Source of the DNA: Myroides sp. 1354
GTDB lineage: Bacteria > Bacteroidota > Bacteroidia > Flavobacteriales > Flavobacteriaceae
Length of the DNA stretch: 64,000 bases
NCBI RefSeq assembly: GCF_030324495.1
Contig: NZ_JACAGN010000001.1
Coordinates: 319,838 to 383,837, forward strand
Direction: 5' to 3'
The translations under genes were made by a program, and so were the position numbers. Below the pieces are notes generated by a model. It was given only the letters and a program-made list of their open reading frames with translations. It made no database searches and was not told the DNA's origin. Of this stretch, positions 25,060 through 34,646 are shown one piece after another; within the stretch, counting starts at the first letter, position 1; each line of letters opens with the position of its first letter.

Positions 25060-26085
25060 TTATTCTTTAGATTCATCGTTTGTAAAAGGAATCGCTTTCA
25101 TACTGATCTTTTTGTGATCTTGCTCGCGTCCTTCTAAAATGTGTTTTTCTGTTTTTATCACTACATGATCTAATTTTTTCGTGTAGTTGTTTTGGTTGAT
25201 TACAGAGAATTTCTCGAATTTACGCGGCCCTTCAATCACCCAATCACTTGTTTCTTTGTGGTCAAAGCGACAAGAGTTACAAATGAATTCTTCTACTTCG
25301 TGGAATTCGTCTTTGCGAGCCGTTACACGTTGAATTTCGTCTCCAAACATCCATACGGTCGTTTTACCAGAACAAGTCGGACAGTTGCGGTGTGCATTAT
25401 AAGGCTTATTGAACCAAACACGCGATTTAAAACGGAAGGTTTTATCGGTTAATGCTCCTACTGGACATACGTCAATCATGTTTCCAGAGAATTCATTCTC
25501 AATTGCCGCAGAAATATAAGTTGAGATTTGAGCGTGTTCCCCACGACCACATACTCCATGTACGCGCTCGTCTGTTAATTGCTCAGCTGTTTTTACACAA
25601 CGGTAGCACAGAATACAACGATTCATGTGTAATTGAATATTATCTCCTATATTTTCAGGCTCGAAGGTTCTCTTTTCTTCCTGGTATCTCTTTTGTTCTT
25701 TTCCGTGTTGGAAGGCTAAGTTTTGCAAATCACATTCCCCAGCTTGATCGCAAACAGGACAATCTAAAGGGTGATTAATAAGAAGAAATTCCGTTACTGA
25801 TTTTCTCGCTTCTAAAACTCGTGGTGAAGAGATGCTTTTTACTTCCATACCATCCATAACTCCTGTTTTACAAGAAGCCATTAATTTAGGCATCGGACGT
25901 GGATCTGCTTCGCTTCCTTTAGAAACTTCTACTAAACAAGCTCTACATTTTCCTCCTGTTCCCTCTAGTTTTGAGTAATAGCACATCGCTGGAGGAACAG
26001 ATTCCCCACCAATCATTCTTGCTGCTTGTAGAATGGATGTTCCTGGTTCTACTTCTATTTCATGTCCGTCTATAGTAACTTTCAT
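25060..26085 (-). CDS. nuoG: NADH-quinone oxidoreductase subunit G, short form
   Basis: 341 residues. It holds the N-terminal 2Fe-2S domain (PPAMCYYSKLEGTGGKCRAC), the His-liganded 4Fe-4S segment (NHPLDCPVCDQAGECDLQN) and a second 4Fe-4S set (CILCYRCVKTAEQL ... VCPVGALTDKTFRFKSR). The C-terminal molybdopterin-fold part of canonical NuoG (over 800 residues) is missing. Since the gene has a normal stop and sits in frame between nuoF and nuoH, this is a short form rather than a broken gene. It passes electrons from NuoF toward NuoI. Confidence 0.93.
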   Translation of the reverse strand: MKVTIDGHEIEVEPGTSILQAARMIGGESVPPAMCYYSKLEGTGGKCRACLVEVSKGSEADPRPMPKLMASCKTGVMDGMEVKSISSPRVLEARKSVTEFLLINHPLDCPVCDQAGECDLQNLAFQHGKEQKRYQEEKRTFEPENIGDNIQLHMNRCILCYRCVKTAEQLTDERVHGVCGRGEHAQISTYISAAIENEFSGNMIDVCPVGALTDKTFRFKSRVWFNKPYNAHRNCPTCSGKTTVWMFGDEIQRVTARKDEFHEVEEFICNSCRFDHKETSDWVIEGPRKFEKFSVINQNNYTKKLDHVVIKTEKHILEGREQDHKKISMKAIPFTNDESKE

Positions 26086-26119
26086 AAATTGTGCTTTTTA
26101 GCTAAAAAATTAGCGTGAA

Positions 26120-27478
26120 TTATTTATTAATCAGGTGTTTTACGCTCGAAAAAGGTTCGTTGACATAGTGATTTCTGTCTTTTACTTTCTCAGGGAATAA
26201 AACGTGATATTCAAACTCGTCTCTAAAATGTCTAATAGCAGCGGCAACTGGCCAAGCAGCGGCATCTCCTAAAGGACAAATTGTATTACCTTCAATATTG
26301 CTTTGAATGTTCCACAACAAATCAATATCATCCATAGTTCCATGTCCAGTTTCAATGCGGTGTAATACTTTCTCCATCCATCCCGTTCCTTCTCGACAAG
26401 GTGAACATTGTCCACAGCTTTCATGTGCATAGAAACGAGCGAAGTTCCACGTGTTTCTTACGATACAAGCGGTATCGTTGTATACGATGAAACCTCCAGA
26501 ACCCAACATCGATCCTGTTTCAAAACCTCCGTCAGATAACGATTCGTAAGTCATTAAACGATCTTCACCATTGGCTGTTTTGTAAATTAAATGTGCAGGT
26601 AAGATTGGCACAGATGATCCTCCAGGAATTAAAGCCTTGATGGGTCTGTCGTCCATCATACCACCACAGTATTCATCAGAATTGATAAATTCCTCTACGG
26701 TAATTCCCAATTCGATTTCGTAAACGCCTGGTTTTCTAATATGTCCAGAAGCTGATATTAACTTGGTTCCAGTTGAGCGACCTAAACCGATTTTAGCATA
26801 TTCATCTCCTGAATTATTTACAATCCACGGAATATTAGCAATCGATTCGACGTTGTTTACTACGGTTGGATTTCCCCATAAACCACTTACCGCTGGGAAA
26901 GGTGGTTTGATACGAGGGTTTCCTCTTTTTCCTTCTAAAGATTCAATCAATGCTGTTTCCTCACCACAGATATATGCTCCCGCACCACAGTGCACGTGTA
27001 AATCTAACGAGTAATCCGTTCCTAAGATATTCTTTCCTAACCATCCCGCAGCATACGCTTCTTTGATGGCTCTTTCTAGGGTTTTGAATACCCACATATA
27101 TTCTCCACGGATGTAGATATACGACAAGTTTGCACCTAAAGCATAACTAGCCGTAATCATTCCCTCAATCAATAAGTGAGGGATGTATTCCATTAAGTAT
27201 CTATCTTTGAATGTTCCTGGTTCAGACTCATCGGCATTACATACTAAATGTCTTGGTTTGCCCGATTTTTTGTCGATGAAACTCCATTTTAAACCCACAG
27301 GGAAACCTGCACCTCCACGACCTCGTAGTCCTGATGCTTTTACCTGTTCTGTAATATCATCTGGAGCCATTGTTTTCAATGCCTTTTCCACTGATGCATA
27401 ACCGCCATTTTCACGGTATACCTCATATGATTTTATCCCAGGGATATTGATTTTGTCTAATAATATTTTTGTCGCCAT
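26120..27478 (-). CDS. nuoF: NADH-quinone oxidoreductase subunit F
   Basis: 452 residues, the NADH- and FMN-binding subunit. GLRGRGGAGFPVGLKWSF is the NADH-binding glycine-rich loop, and CNADESEPGTFKDR and GAGAYICGEETALIESLEG form the FMN site. SCGQCSPCREGTGW, with the later NTICPLGDAAAWPV cysteine, binds the N3 4Fe-4S cluster. The 34-base gap before nuoG is one of the larger ones in the operon. Confidence 0.97.
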   Translation of the reverse strand: MATKILLDKINIPGIKSYEVYRENGGYASVEKALKTMAPDDITEQVKASGLRGRGGAGFPVGLKWSFIDKKSGKPRHLVCNADESEPGTFKDRYLMEYIPHLLIEGMITASYALGANLSYIYIRGEYMWVFKTLERAIKEAYAAGWLGKNILGTDYSLDLHVHCGAGAYICGEETALIESLEGKRGNPRIKPPFPAVSGLWGNPTVVNNVESIANIPWIVNNSGDEYAKIGLGRSTGTKLISASGHIRKPGVYEIELGITVEEFINSDEYCGGMMDDRPIKALIPGGSSVPILPAHLIYKTANGEDRLMTYESLSDGGFETGSMLGSGGFIVYNDTACIVRNTWNFARFYAHESCGQCSPCREGTGWMEKVLHRIETGHGTMDDIDLLWNIQSNIEGNTICPLGDAAAWPVAAAIRHFRDEFEYHVLFPEKVKDRNHYVNEPFSSVKHLINK

Positions 27479-27482
27479 ATTA

Positions 27483-28013
27483 CTATTTGTCGTGAAGAAT
27501 TACTTTTCCTGCTTTACAATCCTCAATGATTTGGTCGATTTTTTCGCGTGTTAAATGCTCTTTGTAGAAGTCGCCCAACTGCATCATGGGTGCATATCCA
27601 CAAGCGCCTAAACACTGAACACCTACCACTGAAAATAACCCATCAGGTGTTGTTTCTCCTGGTTTAATACCTAATTTTTCACAAGCATATTCCATCATAT
27701 CGTCTGCTCCACGGATGCCACAGCATGAAGTTAAACAGAATTCGAACATATACGTACCCATTGGTTTTTGGTTGTACATCGTGTAAAATGTTACTACCTC
27801 GTATACTTCGATAGATGTAATGCCTAATATCTCCGCCACTTTATCCATTAATTCTACGCTTAACCAGTTGTCGTGTGCATCTTGTGCGGCGTGTAAAACA
27901 GGTAAAAGTGCTGATTTTTTCTTATCAGCAGGGTAGTGGCTCAACAATTCGTCAATGCGTTGTTGAAGCTCAGGCGTGATATTTATATTTTGTTTGTATT
28001 TCTTCGTTTCCAT
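27483..28013 (-). CDS. nuoE: NADH-quinone oxidoreductase subunit E
   Basis: 176 residues, a thioredoxin-like 2Fe-2S protein (cluster N1a). The four ligands are in CLTSCCGIRG and VQCLGACGYAPMMQLGD. VYEVVTFYTMYNQKPMG is also typical. It lies 4 bases before nuoF. Confidence 0.95.
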   Translation of the reverse strand: METKKYKQNINITPELQQRIDELLSHYPADKKKSALLPVLHAAQDAHDNWLSVELMDKVAEILGITSIEVYEVVTFYTMYNQKPMGTYMFEFCLTSCCGIRGADDMMEYACEKLGIKPGETTPDGLFSVVGVQCLGACGYAPMMQLGDFYKEHLTREKIDQIIEDCKAGKVILHDK

Positions 28014-28016
28014 GAT

Positions 28017-29252
28017 TTAAGCGTCTAATTCTCCTGCAATGATGTTTAAACTTGATAAGGTAATAATCGCATCTGATAACATACCTCCTTTTACGATGTC
28101 ATTGTACGCTTGGTAAATGATAAAACAAGGTCTTCTGAAGTGCAATCTATAAGGAGTTCTACTTCCATCTGTAATCAAGTAAAATCCTAGCTCACCATTA
28201 CCACCTTCTACACAGTGGTATAATTCAGTTACAGGAACAGGAACTTCACCCATTACAATTTTGAAGTGATAAATTAAAGCTTCCATATTCGTGTATACAT
28301 CTTCTTTTGGAGGAAGATAGTATTCAGGTACATCTGCGTGGTAAGGGCCTTCTGGCATTTTATCTAATGCTTGACGAATGATTTTCATACTTTCCCAAAC
28401 TTCTGCATTGCGCACGCAGAAACGGTCGTAACAATCACCAGCTGTTCCCACAGGAATTTCGAAATCGAAATCTTCATACGAACAATAAGGCGTAGCAACA
28501 CGAACGTCGTAGTCTACACCAGCCGCGCGTAAGTTTGGACCTGTAAATCCGAAGTTAATCGCCTCTTCAGCAGAAATTCCACCTACACCTACGGTACGAT
28601 CCATGAAAATTCTATTTCTTGTCAATAAACCTTCAAATTCGCTCCAGATAGCAGGGAATTCAGCTAAAAACTCTTCAATTTTTTGGAATACTGCTGGACT
28701 CCATTCTCTTTCGAAACCACCAATACGCCCCATGTTTGTCGTTAAACGCGCACCTGAGATTTCTTCGTAGATTTCGTATATTTTTTCTCTGTATTGAAAT
28801 ACGTATAAGAATCCTGTTAAAGCTCCTGTATCCACCCCCATAACAGAACTACAAATAATGTGGTCTGCAATACGAGCTAATTCCATGATAATCACGCGCA
28901 TATATTGTACGCGTTTAGGAATTTCAATACCCAAAGCTTTTTCTACAGTCATCCACCAAGCCGTATTGTTAATAGGAGAAGAACAATAGTTCAAGCGATC
29001 CGTTAATACGTTGATTTGGTAGAAAGGACGGTTTTCGGCAATCTTTTCAAAGGCGCGGTGGATGTATCCCACAGTTCCTTCTCCATCTAAAACCTTTTCA
29101 CCATCTAATAAGATAATATTTTGAAAGATACCATGCGTCGCTGGGTGCGTAGGACCTAAGTTTAAGATTTGTAACTCGGTACCATCTTCGTTAAACTTTT
29201 CCTCGATCAGCTTGGCGTATCGTTGTTCCGGTGGTAATAATAAATCTGACAT
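28017..29252 (-). CDS. nuoD: NADH-quinone oxidoreductase subunit D
   Basis: 411 residues, the 49-kDa-type subunit lining the quinone pocket. LGPTHPATHGIFQ, YIHRAFEKIAENRPFYQ, NNTAWWMTVEKAL and the C-terminal GELDA ending are all expected. It is separate from nuoC; some bacteria fuse the two. Confidence 0.97.
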   Translation of the reverse strand: MSDLLLPPEQRYAKLIEEKFNEDGTELQILNLGPTHPATHGIFQNIILLDGEKVLDGEGTVGYIHRAFEKIAENRPFYQINVLTDRLNYCSSPINNTAWWMTVEKALGIEIPKRVQYMRVIIMELARIADHIICSSVMGVDTGALTGFLYVFQYREKIYEIYEEISGARLTTNMGRIGGFEREWSPAVFQKIEEFLAEFPAIWSEFEGLLTRNRIFMDRTVGVGGISAEEAINFGFTGPNLRAAGVDYDVRVATPYCSYEDFDFEIPVGTAGDCYDRFCVRNAEVWESMKIIRQALDKMPEGPYHADVPEYYLPPKEDVYTNMEALIYHFKIVMGEVPVPVTELYHCVEGGNGELGFYLITDGSRTPYRLHFRRPCFIIYQAYNDIVKGGMLSDAIITLSSLNIIAGELDA

Positions 29253-29274
29253 ACTCTTGACTCTTAATCAGTTA

Positions 29275-29796
29275 TTAACAATTGTGAATCGTTCTACCAA
29301 AGAATCGATCGTCTTTATCTGTTCTTCCTTCATCTTCCATTGGAAATTCTTTGCGCAGCGGGAAAGATTCCATTTCATCCATGTTTAAAATACGTTTCAA
29401 TTGAGGATGATTTTTGAATTTAATTCCGTAGAAATCGTAGGTTTCTCTTTCCTGCCAGTTGGCTGATTTAAATAAGTCAACAACAGAATCAACTACTGGA
29501 TTTTTACCGTTTAAATACGCTTTGAAGCGGATTCTCACGTTGTCCATCCAATTGTGCATATGGTATACTACTGCAAATTGGCGGTCTTCTTCAGAATCAG
29601 GGTAGTGTACCCCACAAACATCCGTTAGAAAGTTGAAATTCATTTGGTCATTTTCTTTCAAAAACTGAACAACTACGTGAAGTGCATCAGGTGCAACTTC
29701 AAAAACAAGCATTTGGTGTTGTTCGTGAAATTCTTTAACCGACAAACCAAATTGGTCGATTAAAGCCGTTTGAATGGTTTGATTATCTAATGCCAT
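29275..29796 (-). CDS. nuoC: NADH-quinone oxidoreductase subunit C
   Basis: 173 residues, the 30-kDa-type subunit. The signature ANWQERETYDFYGIKFKNHP followed by LRKEFPM is present. It lies 22 bases before nuoD and 2 bases after nuoB. Confidence 0.95.
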   Translation of the reverse strand: MALDNQTIQTALIDQFGLSVKEFHEQHQMLVFEVAPDALHVVVQFLKENDQMNFNFLTDVCGVHYPDSEEDRQFAVVYHMHNWMDNVRIRFKAYLNGKNPVVDSVVDLFKSANWQERETYDFYGIKFKNHPQLKRILNMDEMESFPLRKEFPMEDEGRTDKDDRFFGRTIHNC

Positions 29797-29798
29797 AA

Positions 29799-30353
29799 CT
29801 ATTTACTTTCTATATTATACGATTTTAATAATTCGTCATATTCTTTTGTACCACGTCTATAAACTGATTCTGCTTTAACGATCTCATGCAATCTCATCAC
29901 GCCATCCAGAATCTGCTCGGGTCTTGGAGGACATCCAGGAACGTAAACGTCTACTGGAATTACTTTGTCAATTCCTTGTAATACTGAATAAGTATCAAAA
30001 ATACCTCCAGAAGAAGCACAAGCACCCACAGCGATTACCCATTTAGGTTCAGCCATTTGTTCGTATACTTGGCGTAAAATCGGAGCCATTTTCTTCGAAA
30101 TTGTACCCATCACCATCAACATGTCTGCTTGTCTTGGAGAGAAACTCATACGCTCTGATCCAAAACGCGCAATATCATACGTTGCTGCCATGGTAGCCAT
30201 AAACTCAATTCCACAACAAGACGTTGCGAAAGGCAAGGGCCACATCGAGTTTGAACGAGCCAAACCAACAACTTCACTCAATTTTGTAGCAAAAAAGCCT
30301 TCTCCCACATAACCTTCAGGAGCCTCTACTGTTTTATATTTTTTATCGCTCAT
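29799..30353 (-). CDS. nuoB: NADH-quinone oxidoreductase subunit B
   Basis: 184 residues, binding the terminal cluster N2 beside the quinone site. The tandem cysteines in [29 protein letters not shown] and [16 protein letters not shown] are the cluster ligands. Confidence 0.97.
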   Translation of the reverse strand: MSDKKYKTVEAPEGYVGEGFFATKLSEVVGLARSNSMWPLPFATSCCGIEFMATMAATYDIARFGSERMSFSPRQADMLMVMGTISKKMAPILRQVYEQMAEPKWVIAVGACASSGGIFDTYSVLQGIDKVIPVDVYVPGCPPRPEQILDGVMRLHEIVKAESVYRRGTKEYDELLKSYNIESK

Positions 30354-30365
30354 CTTCCTAGTATT

Positions 30366-30731
30366 TTAATCCCATTCGAGACCCTTCTTTTTAAATTCAT
30401 ATAATAGTCCTACTAATAACAAGAATAAGAAAATTCCCATTTTAGCTAATCCGTCCCATCCCAATTCTTGAAAGTTCATCGCCCAAGGATAAAGGAATAC
30501 TACTTCTACATCAAATAAAACAAAGAGAATCGCAACTAAGAAATACTTTACGTTAAAAGGAATACGCGCGTTTCCTAGCGATTCGATTCCACATTCCCAA
30601 GTACTGTCTTTGATTTTTGATTTTTTTCTAGGTCCTAGTTTCCCTGAAACCCATATTGTCATGGATACAAATCCCGCAGCTAGTGCGATTTGCATTAAAA
30701 TTGGTATAAAATCGAGTTGACTTGATTGCAT
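30366..30731 (-). CDS. nuoA: NADH-quinone oxidoreductase subunit A
   Basis: 121 residues from the ATG at 30731, with three membrane helices. KDSTWECGIESLGNARIPFN and the FLVAILFVLFDVEVVFLYPW segment with the conserved acidic residues identify NuoA. An in-frame ATG at 30764 is rejected because it lies inside the -7 promoter box. It is the first gene of the nuo operon. Confidence 0.94.
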   Translation of the reverse strand: MQSSQLDFIPILMQIALAAGFVSMTIWVSGKLGPRKKSKIKDSTWECGIESLGNARIPFNVKYFLVAILFVLFDVEVVFLYPWAMNFQELGWDGLAKMGIFLFLLLVGLLYEFKKKGLEWD

Positions 30732-30761
30732 AAGTACAAGTTTTATATTAGATACAACATA

Positions 30762-30792
30762 CAAATATAGAGCCCTAGATTGGCTTTACAAA
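30762..30792 (-). promoter_or_regulatory. Promoter of the nuo operon
   Basis: The minus strand has TTTG (30789-30792), 19 bases, then TATATTTG (30762-30769), a full match to the Bacteroidota TTTG-N19-TAnnTTTG layout. It gives a leader of about 25 bases before nuoA. Confidence 0.8.
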
Positions 30793-30874
30793 GCTTTGGA
30801 ACTCTTGGTCTTGTCCTAATTCTTTAATAAACCTCAATATGTATTTAGATTAATTATAAATAGTGGTTGATAGA

Positions 30875-30911
30875 ATAAAAAAAAGCTACCTAACGCGAGT
30901 TAGATAGCTTT
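30875..30911 (-). terminator. Terminator of the cold shock gene
   Basis: AAAGCTACCTAAC pairs with GTTAGATAGCTTT around GCGA (one mismatch), followed on the minus strand by a T run. Confidence 0.8.
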
Positions 30912-30939
30912 ACTGTAACGGAAAATTATATATATTTTC

Positions 30940-31140
30940 TTAATCTTCTATCACTTGTACATTAGTGGCAATAAGCCCTTTTTTTCCTTGTTCCTCTTCG
31001 TAAGAAACGCGGTTACCTTGTTCTACATTCTTTGTTTTTAAACCAGTGATGTGAACAAAGATGTCTTGTTTAGTAGCTTCATTAGTAATGAAACCAAATC
31101 CTTTGTCTTCGTTGAAGAATTTAATTACGCCTGTGTGCAT
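30940..31140 (-). CDS. Cold shock domain protein (CspA family)
   Basis: 66 residues, a single cold shock domain. The RNA-binding motifs are KGFGFI (RNP1) and DIFVHI (RNP2); the opening MHTGVIKFFNEDKGFGFI is typical. Members bind single-stranded RNA or DNA and act as RNA chaperones. The gene is monocistronic between its own promoter and terminator. Confidence 0.95.
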   Translation of the reverse strand: MHTGVIKFFNEDKGFGFITNEATKQDIFVHITGLKTKNVEQGNRVSYEEEQGKKGLIATNVQVIED

Positions 31141-31167
31141 TTTAAAAAAATAAAAATATTAGAACAC

Positions 31168-31175
31168 CAAATATA
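31168..31175 (-). promoter_or_regulatory. Putative -7 element of the cold shock gene
   Basis: TATATTTG on the minus strand, exact TAnnTTTG, 27 bases before the start codon. It implies a leader of roughly 20 bases, shorter than that of enterobacterial cspA. Confidence 0.55.
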
Positions 31176-31291
31176 TAGTTTTTTTAGTGTCTAATGGGGT
31201 TGAATTTAAATTTTTTACAAAAAATTATTGTGCTTTGCTTTTTTTTGATGATTCATCGGCTTTTCGATGTTATAAAAGGATGAATTTTGGC

Positions 31292-31329
31292 AAAAAAAAT
31301 AAAGGGAACTGAACAGTTCCCTTTATTTG
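31292..31329 (-). terminator. Terminator of the fabH-accB-accC unit
   Basis: A perfect 15-bp inverted repeat, AAATAAAGGGAACTG / CAGTTCCCTTTATTT with an AA loop, 12 bases after the accC stop, continuing into a T run on the minus strand. Confidence 0.9.
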
Positions 31330-31340
31330 ATATGATTCAA

Positions 31341-32693
31341 TTATTCTTCTTCTAATGGTTTCATGTGGAATGATTCCATGAAAGCAGTGGTATAATTACC
31401 TGCTCTGTAGTTTGGATCATCCATCAATTGTCTGTGGAAAGGAATCGTTGTTTTGATACCTTCGATTACAAACTCATCTAACGCACGTTTCATTTTGTTG
31501 ATTGCTTCTTCTCTTGTTTGAGCAGTTGTGATCAACTTGGCAATCATTGAATCGTAGTTTGGCGGAATAGAGTATCCAGAATACACGTGAGTATCTAAAC
31601 GAACTCCATGTCCTCCTGGCGCATGCAACGTAGTAATTCTTCCTGGAGAAGGTCTGAAGTCGTTGAATGGATCTTCAGCGTTGATACGACACTCGATAGA
31701 GTGTAATTTAGGGGTATAGTTTTTACCCGAGATTGGCACACCAGCAGCCACTAAGATTTGTTCGCGAATTAAATCGTAATCAATTACTTGTTCTGTGATT
31801 GGGTGTTCTACTTGGATACGCGTATTCATTTCCATGAAGTAGAAGTTGCGATCTTTGTCCACTAAGAACTCAATCGTTCCCGCTCCTTCGTATTTGATGA
31901 ATTCAGCTGCTTTTACAGCCGCTAATCCCATTCTGTCTCTCAATTCATCAGTCATGAATGGAGAAGGTGTTTCTTCCGTAAGTTTTTGGTGACGTCTTTG
32001 GATGGAACAGTCTCTTTCAGATAAGTGACATGCTTTTCCATAAGAATCTCCTACTACTTGGATTTCGATGTGACGTGGATCAACAATTAGTTTCTCCATG
32101 TACATACCGTCGTTTCCAAAAGCAGCAGCTGCCTCTTGACGTGCACTTTCCCAAGCTCTTTCGATTTCTTCTTCTTTGAAGATTTCACGCATCCCTTTAC
32201 CACCACCTCCAGCAGTTGCTTTCATCATGACAGGGTAACCAATTTCTTTGGCTGTTTTTTTGGCGTGTTCTAATGACTCTAATAACCCATCAGAACCTGG
32301 AACTGTTGGTACTCCAGCTAACTTCATTGTTTCTTTCGCTGTCGCTTTGTCTCCCATTTTTTCAATCATCTCAGGAGAAGCACCGATAAATTTAACACCG
32401 TGCTCCTGACAGATTTTAGAAAACTTCGCATTTTCAGCTAAGAAACCATATCCAGGGTGAATCGCATCCGCATTTGTGATTTCAGCTGCAGCGATAATGT
32501 TGGAAATTTTTAAATACGATAGGTTTGAGGGAGCAGGTCCAATACACACAGCCTCGTCAGCGAAGCGTACGTGAAGACTGTCTGCATCTGCAGTGGAATA
32601 TACCGCTACAGTTTTAATTCCCATTTCTTTACACGTTCTAATGATGCGTAAAGCAATTTCACCTCTATTAGCTACTAATATTTTTTTAAACAT
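31341..32693 (-). CDS. accC: Acetyl-CoA carboxylase, biotin carboxylase subunit
   Basis: 450 residues, the standard length. The enzyme carboxylates the biotin of AccB using ATP and bicarbonate. [20 protein letters not shown] opens the protein. The ATP-grasp glycine loop is [12 protein letters not shown] near residue 160. [31 protein letters not shown] (with catalytic residues) and [13 protein letters not shown] follow. It is last in the fabH-accB-accC unit. Confidence 0.97.
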   Translation of the reverse strand: MFKKILVANRGEIALRIIRTCKEMGIKTVAVYSTADADSLHVRFADEAVCIGPAPSNLSYLKISNIIAAAEITNADAIHPGYGFLAENAKFSKICQEHGVKFIGASPEMIEKMGDKATAKETMKLAGVPTVPGSDGLLESLEHAKKTAKEIGYPVMMKATAGGGGKGMREIFKEEEIERAWESARQEAAAAFGNDGMYMEKLIVDPRHIEIQVVGDSYGKACHLSERDCSIQRRHQKLTEETPSPFMTDELRDRMGLAAVKAAEFIKYEGAGTIEFLVDKDRNFYFMEMNTRIQVEHPITEQVIDYDLIREQILVAAGVPISGKNYTPKLHSIECRINAEDPFNDFRPSPGRITTLHAPGGHGVRLDTHVYSGYSIPPNYDSMIAKLITTAQTREEAINKMKRALDEFVIEGIKTTIPFHRQLMDDPNYRAGNYTTAFMESFHMKPLEEE

Positions 32694-32759
32694 CTTCTGA
32701 AATTTTAAATTCTAATTGTACTTTTCTTCTTCGCAAGCAAAGAAGGGTTGTTTAATTTC

Positions 32760-33248
32760 TTAAGATGGGTCAACTAAGAATAAAGGTTGATCAAACTCAA
32801 CAGGTGACGAATCGTCAACTAAGATTTTTACGATTTTACCTGATACTTCAGATTCAATTTCGTTGAATAACTTCATTGCCTCAATAACACAAACTACATC
32901 TCCAGGTTTGATTACTGTTCCTACTTCTGCGAAAGGAGCTTTGTCTGGTGCTGGTTTTCTGTAGAATGTTCCGATGATTGGAGATTTTACAGTGATGTAT
33001 TTTGCATCGTCTCCTGCAGGAGCCGCCGCCGCTGGAGCTTCCGTTGCAACAGGTGCTGCAGCAGATTGTGCTACTGGCGCTTGTGGCATTGATTGTGCTA
33101 CTGGAACTTGTTGGATATACGTTGTTTCAGTGCTTCCTGTTTCTGTCGTTTTGATGGTGATTTTAAAATCATCCATTTCTAATTTTACTTCTGTAGCTCC
33201 TGATTTCGCTACGAATTTGATTAGGTTTTGAATTTCTTTAATGTCCAT
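32760..33248 (-). CDS. accB: Biotin carboxyl carrier protein of acetyl-CoA carboxylase
   Basis: 162 residues. The N-terminal helical part (IKEIQNLIKFVAKSGATEVKL) is joined by an Ala/Pro-rich linker (about residues 45-80) to the C-terminal biotinyl domain. The biotinylated lysine is Lys126 in EAMKLF, inside VCVIEAMKLFNEIESEVSG. It carries the carboxyl group between AccC and the carboxyltransferase. The 66-base gap to accC holds no terminator. Confidence 0.96.
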   Translation of the reverse strand: MDIKEIQNLIKFVAKSGATEVKLEMDDFKITIKTTETGSTETTYIQQVPVAQSMPQAPVAQSAAAPVATEAPAAAAPAGDDAKYITVKSPIIGTFYRKPAPDKAPFAEVGTVIKPGDVVCVIEAMKLFNEIESEVSGKIVKILVDDSSPVEFDQPLFLVDPS

Positions 33249-33283
33249 ACTACTGTATTGGTTAGTTGTTTTTCCTAAATTAA

Positions 33284-34279
33284 TTAACTATTGTAAGCCC
33301 ACTTTAAATATATAGATCCCCACGTGAATCCTCCACCAAAGGTAGCAAAGATAATATTATCACCTTTCTTCAATTGGCTTTCGTAATCGCATAATAATAA
33401 GGGTAAAGTAGCAGAGGTTGTATTTCCGTATCGCTCGATGTTCATTAGAACTTTAGAATCATCTACTCCCATGCGGTGAGCAGTAGCATCGATAATGCGT
33501 TTGTTTGCTTGATGTGCAGCCAACCAATTTACATCTGTATGTGTTAAATTGTTGCGTTGCATGATTTTTTCACTCACATCAGCCATGTTAGATACGGCAT
33601 ATTTGAAAACAGTTTTTCCATCTTGGAAAACATAGTGTTGTCTGTTGGCAACTGTTTCGGCGCTTGCAGGTAGAATAGACCCACCAGCGTCAATTTTTAA
33701 GTATTCTCTTCCGATTCCGTCGCTTCGTAGATATTCATCTATAACGCCGTAACCATCTGTATTGGGTTCAAATAAAACGGCTCCAGCAGCATCTCCAAAA
33801 ATGATGCAGGTTGCACGATCGGTGTAGTCAATAATAGAAGACATTTTATCTGCTCCGATTAGCAGTACTTTTTTGTACTTACCAGATTCGATATAAGCAG
33901 AAGCAACAGACATTCCATATAAGAAGCTCGAACAAGCGGCTTGTAAGTCAAAAGCAAAAGCATTGGTAGCGCCAATTTGAGAGGCTACATAAACTCCTGT
34001 GATGGCTACAGGCATATCTGGGGTAGCAGTTGATAATAGAACTAAGTCTATCTCTTTTGGATCTACTCCTGATTTTTGTATTAAGTTCTCCGCAGCTTTA
34101 ATAGCCATATACGAAGCGCCTTGTCCAGGTTCTTTAAGAATGCGACGTTCTTTAATTCCTGTTCGAGAGGTTATCCACTCGTCGTTAGTTTCAACCATTT
34201 TTTCTAAATCCGCGTTGGTTAACTTTGTCTCAGGCAAATAACAACCAACAGCAGTAATGGCTGCATGTATTTTTGTCAT
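33284..34279 (-). CDS. fabH: 3-oxoacyl-ACP synthase III
   Basis: 331 residues from the ATG at 34279; an upstream in-frame ATG at 34312 would give an odd leader. It condenses acetyl-CoA (or branched acyl-CoA) with malonyl-ACP to start fatty acid synthesis. The Cys-His-Asn triad is visible as LQAACSSFLYGM, WLAAHQANKRIID and ERYGNTTSATLPL. WITSRTGIKERR is also typical. Confidence 0.95.
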   Translation of the reverse strand: MTKIHAAITAVGCYLPETKLTNADLEKMVETNDEWITSRTGIKERRILKEPGQGASYMAIKAAENLIQKSGVDPKEIDLVLLSTATPDMPVAITGVYVASQIGATNAFAFDLQAACSSFLYGMSVASAYIESGKYKKVLLIGADKMSSIIDYTDRATCIIFGDAAGAVLFEPNTDGYGVIDEYLRSDGIGREYLKIDAGGSILPASAETVANRQHYVFQDGKTVFKYAVSNMADVSEKIMQRNNLTHTDVNWLAAHQANKRIIDATAHRMGVDDSKVLMNIERYGNTTSATLPLLLCDYESQLKKGDNIIFATFGGGFTWGSIYLKWAYNS

Positions 34280-34391
34280 ATGGTGTTGCTTTACTTTATA
34301 AAAACATTCCAAAAAGAAGCGAAAATTACGAAAAAAAAACGAACTAGAGCCTTTTTAAGTCTTAAAACTCGCTCTCTCAGTAAATTTCGGC

Positions 34392-34422
34392 AAAAAAAAA
34401 CTCTCACACATTGTGAGAGTTT
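34392..34422 (-). terminator. Terminator after rpmF
   Basis: AAACTCTCACA pairs with TGTGAGAGTTT and is followed on the minus strand by nine T. It lies between rpmF and fabH, so fabH-accB-accC is either read through or has its own promoter in 34280-34390. Confidence 0.8.
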
Positions 34423-34439
34423 ATTGTGTTTTGAAAAGC

Positions 34440-34637
34440 TTATGCTTCTACTGCTGTTGTTTTGTCTATTACAACTTGTCCTCTGTAGTAAAGTTTTCCT
34501 TCGTGCCAGTAAGCTCTGTGGAATAAGTGAGCTTCACCAGTAACAGGACAAGTAGCGATAGTTGGAGCTACAGCTTTGTAGTGCGTTCTTCTTTTATCTC
34601 TTCTTGTTTTCGAGGTCTTTCTCTTAGGATGTGCCAT
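34440..34637 (-). CDS. rpmF: 50S ribosomal protein L32
   Basis: 65 residues. The start [20 protein letters not shown] is the L32 signature. The zinc-type cysteine pairs found in some L32 proteins are missing (only one Cys, TCPVTG), so this is the zinc-free form. It lies 9 bases after the DUF177 gene, the usual pairing. Confidence 0.96.
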   Translation of the reverse strand: MAHPKRKTSKTRRDKRRTHYKAVAPTIATCPVTGEAHLFHRAYWHEGKLYYRGQVVIDKTTAVEA

Positions 34638-34646
34638 TTTACTATA

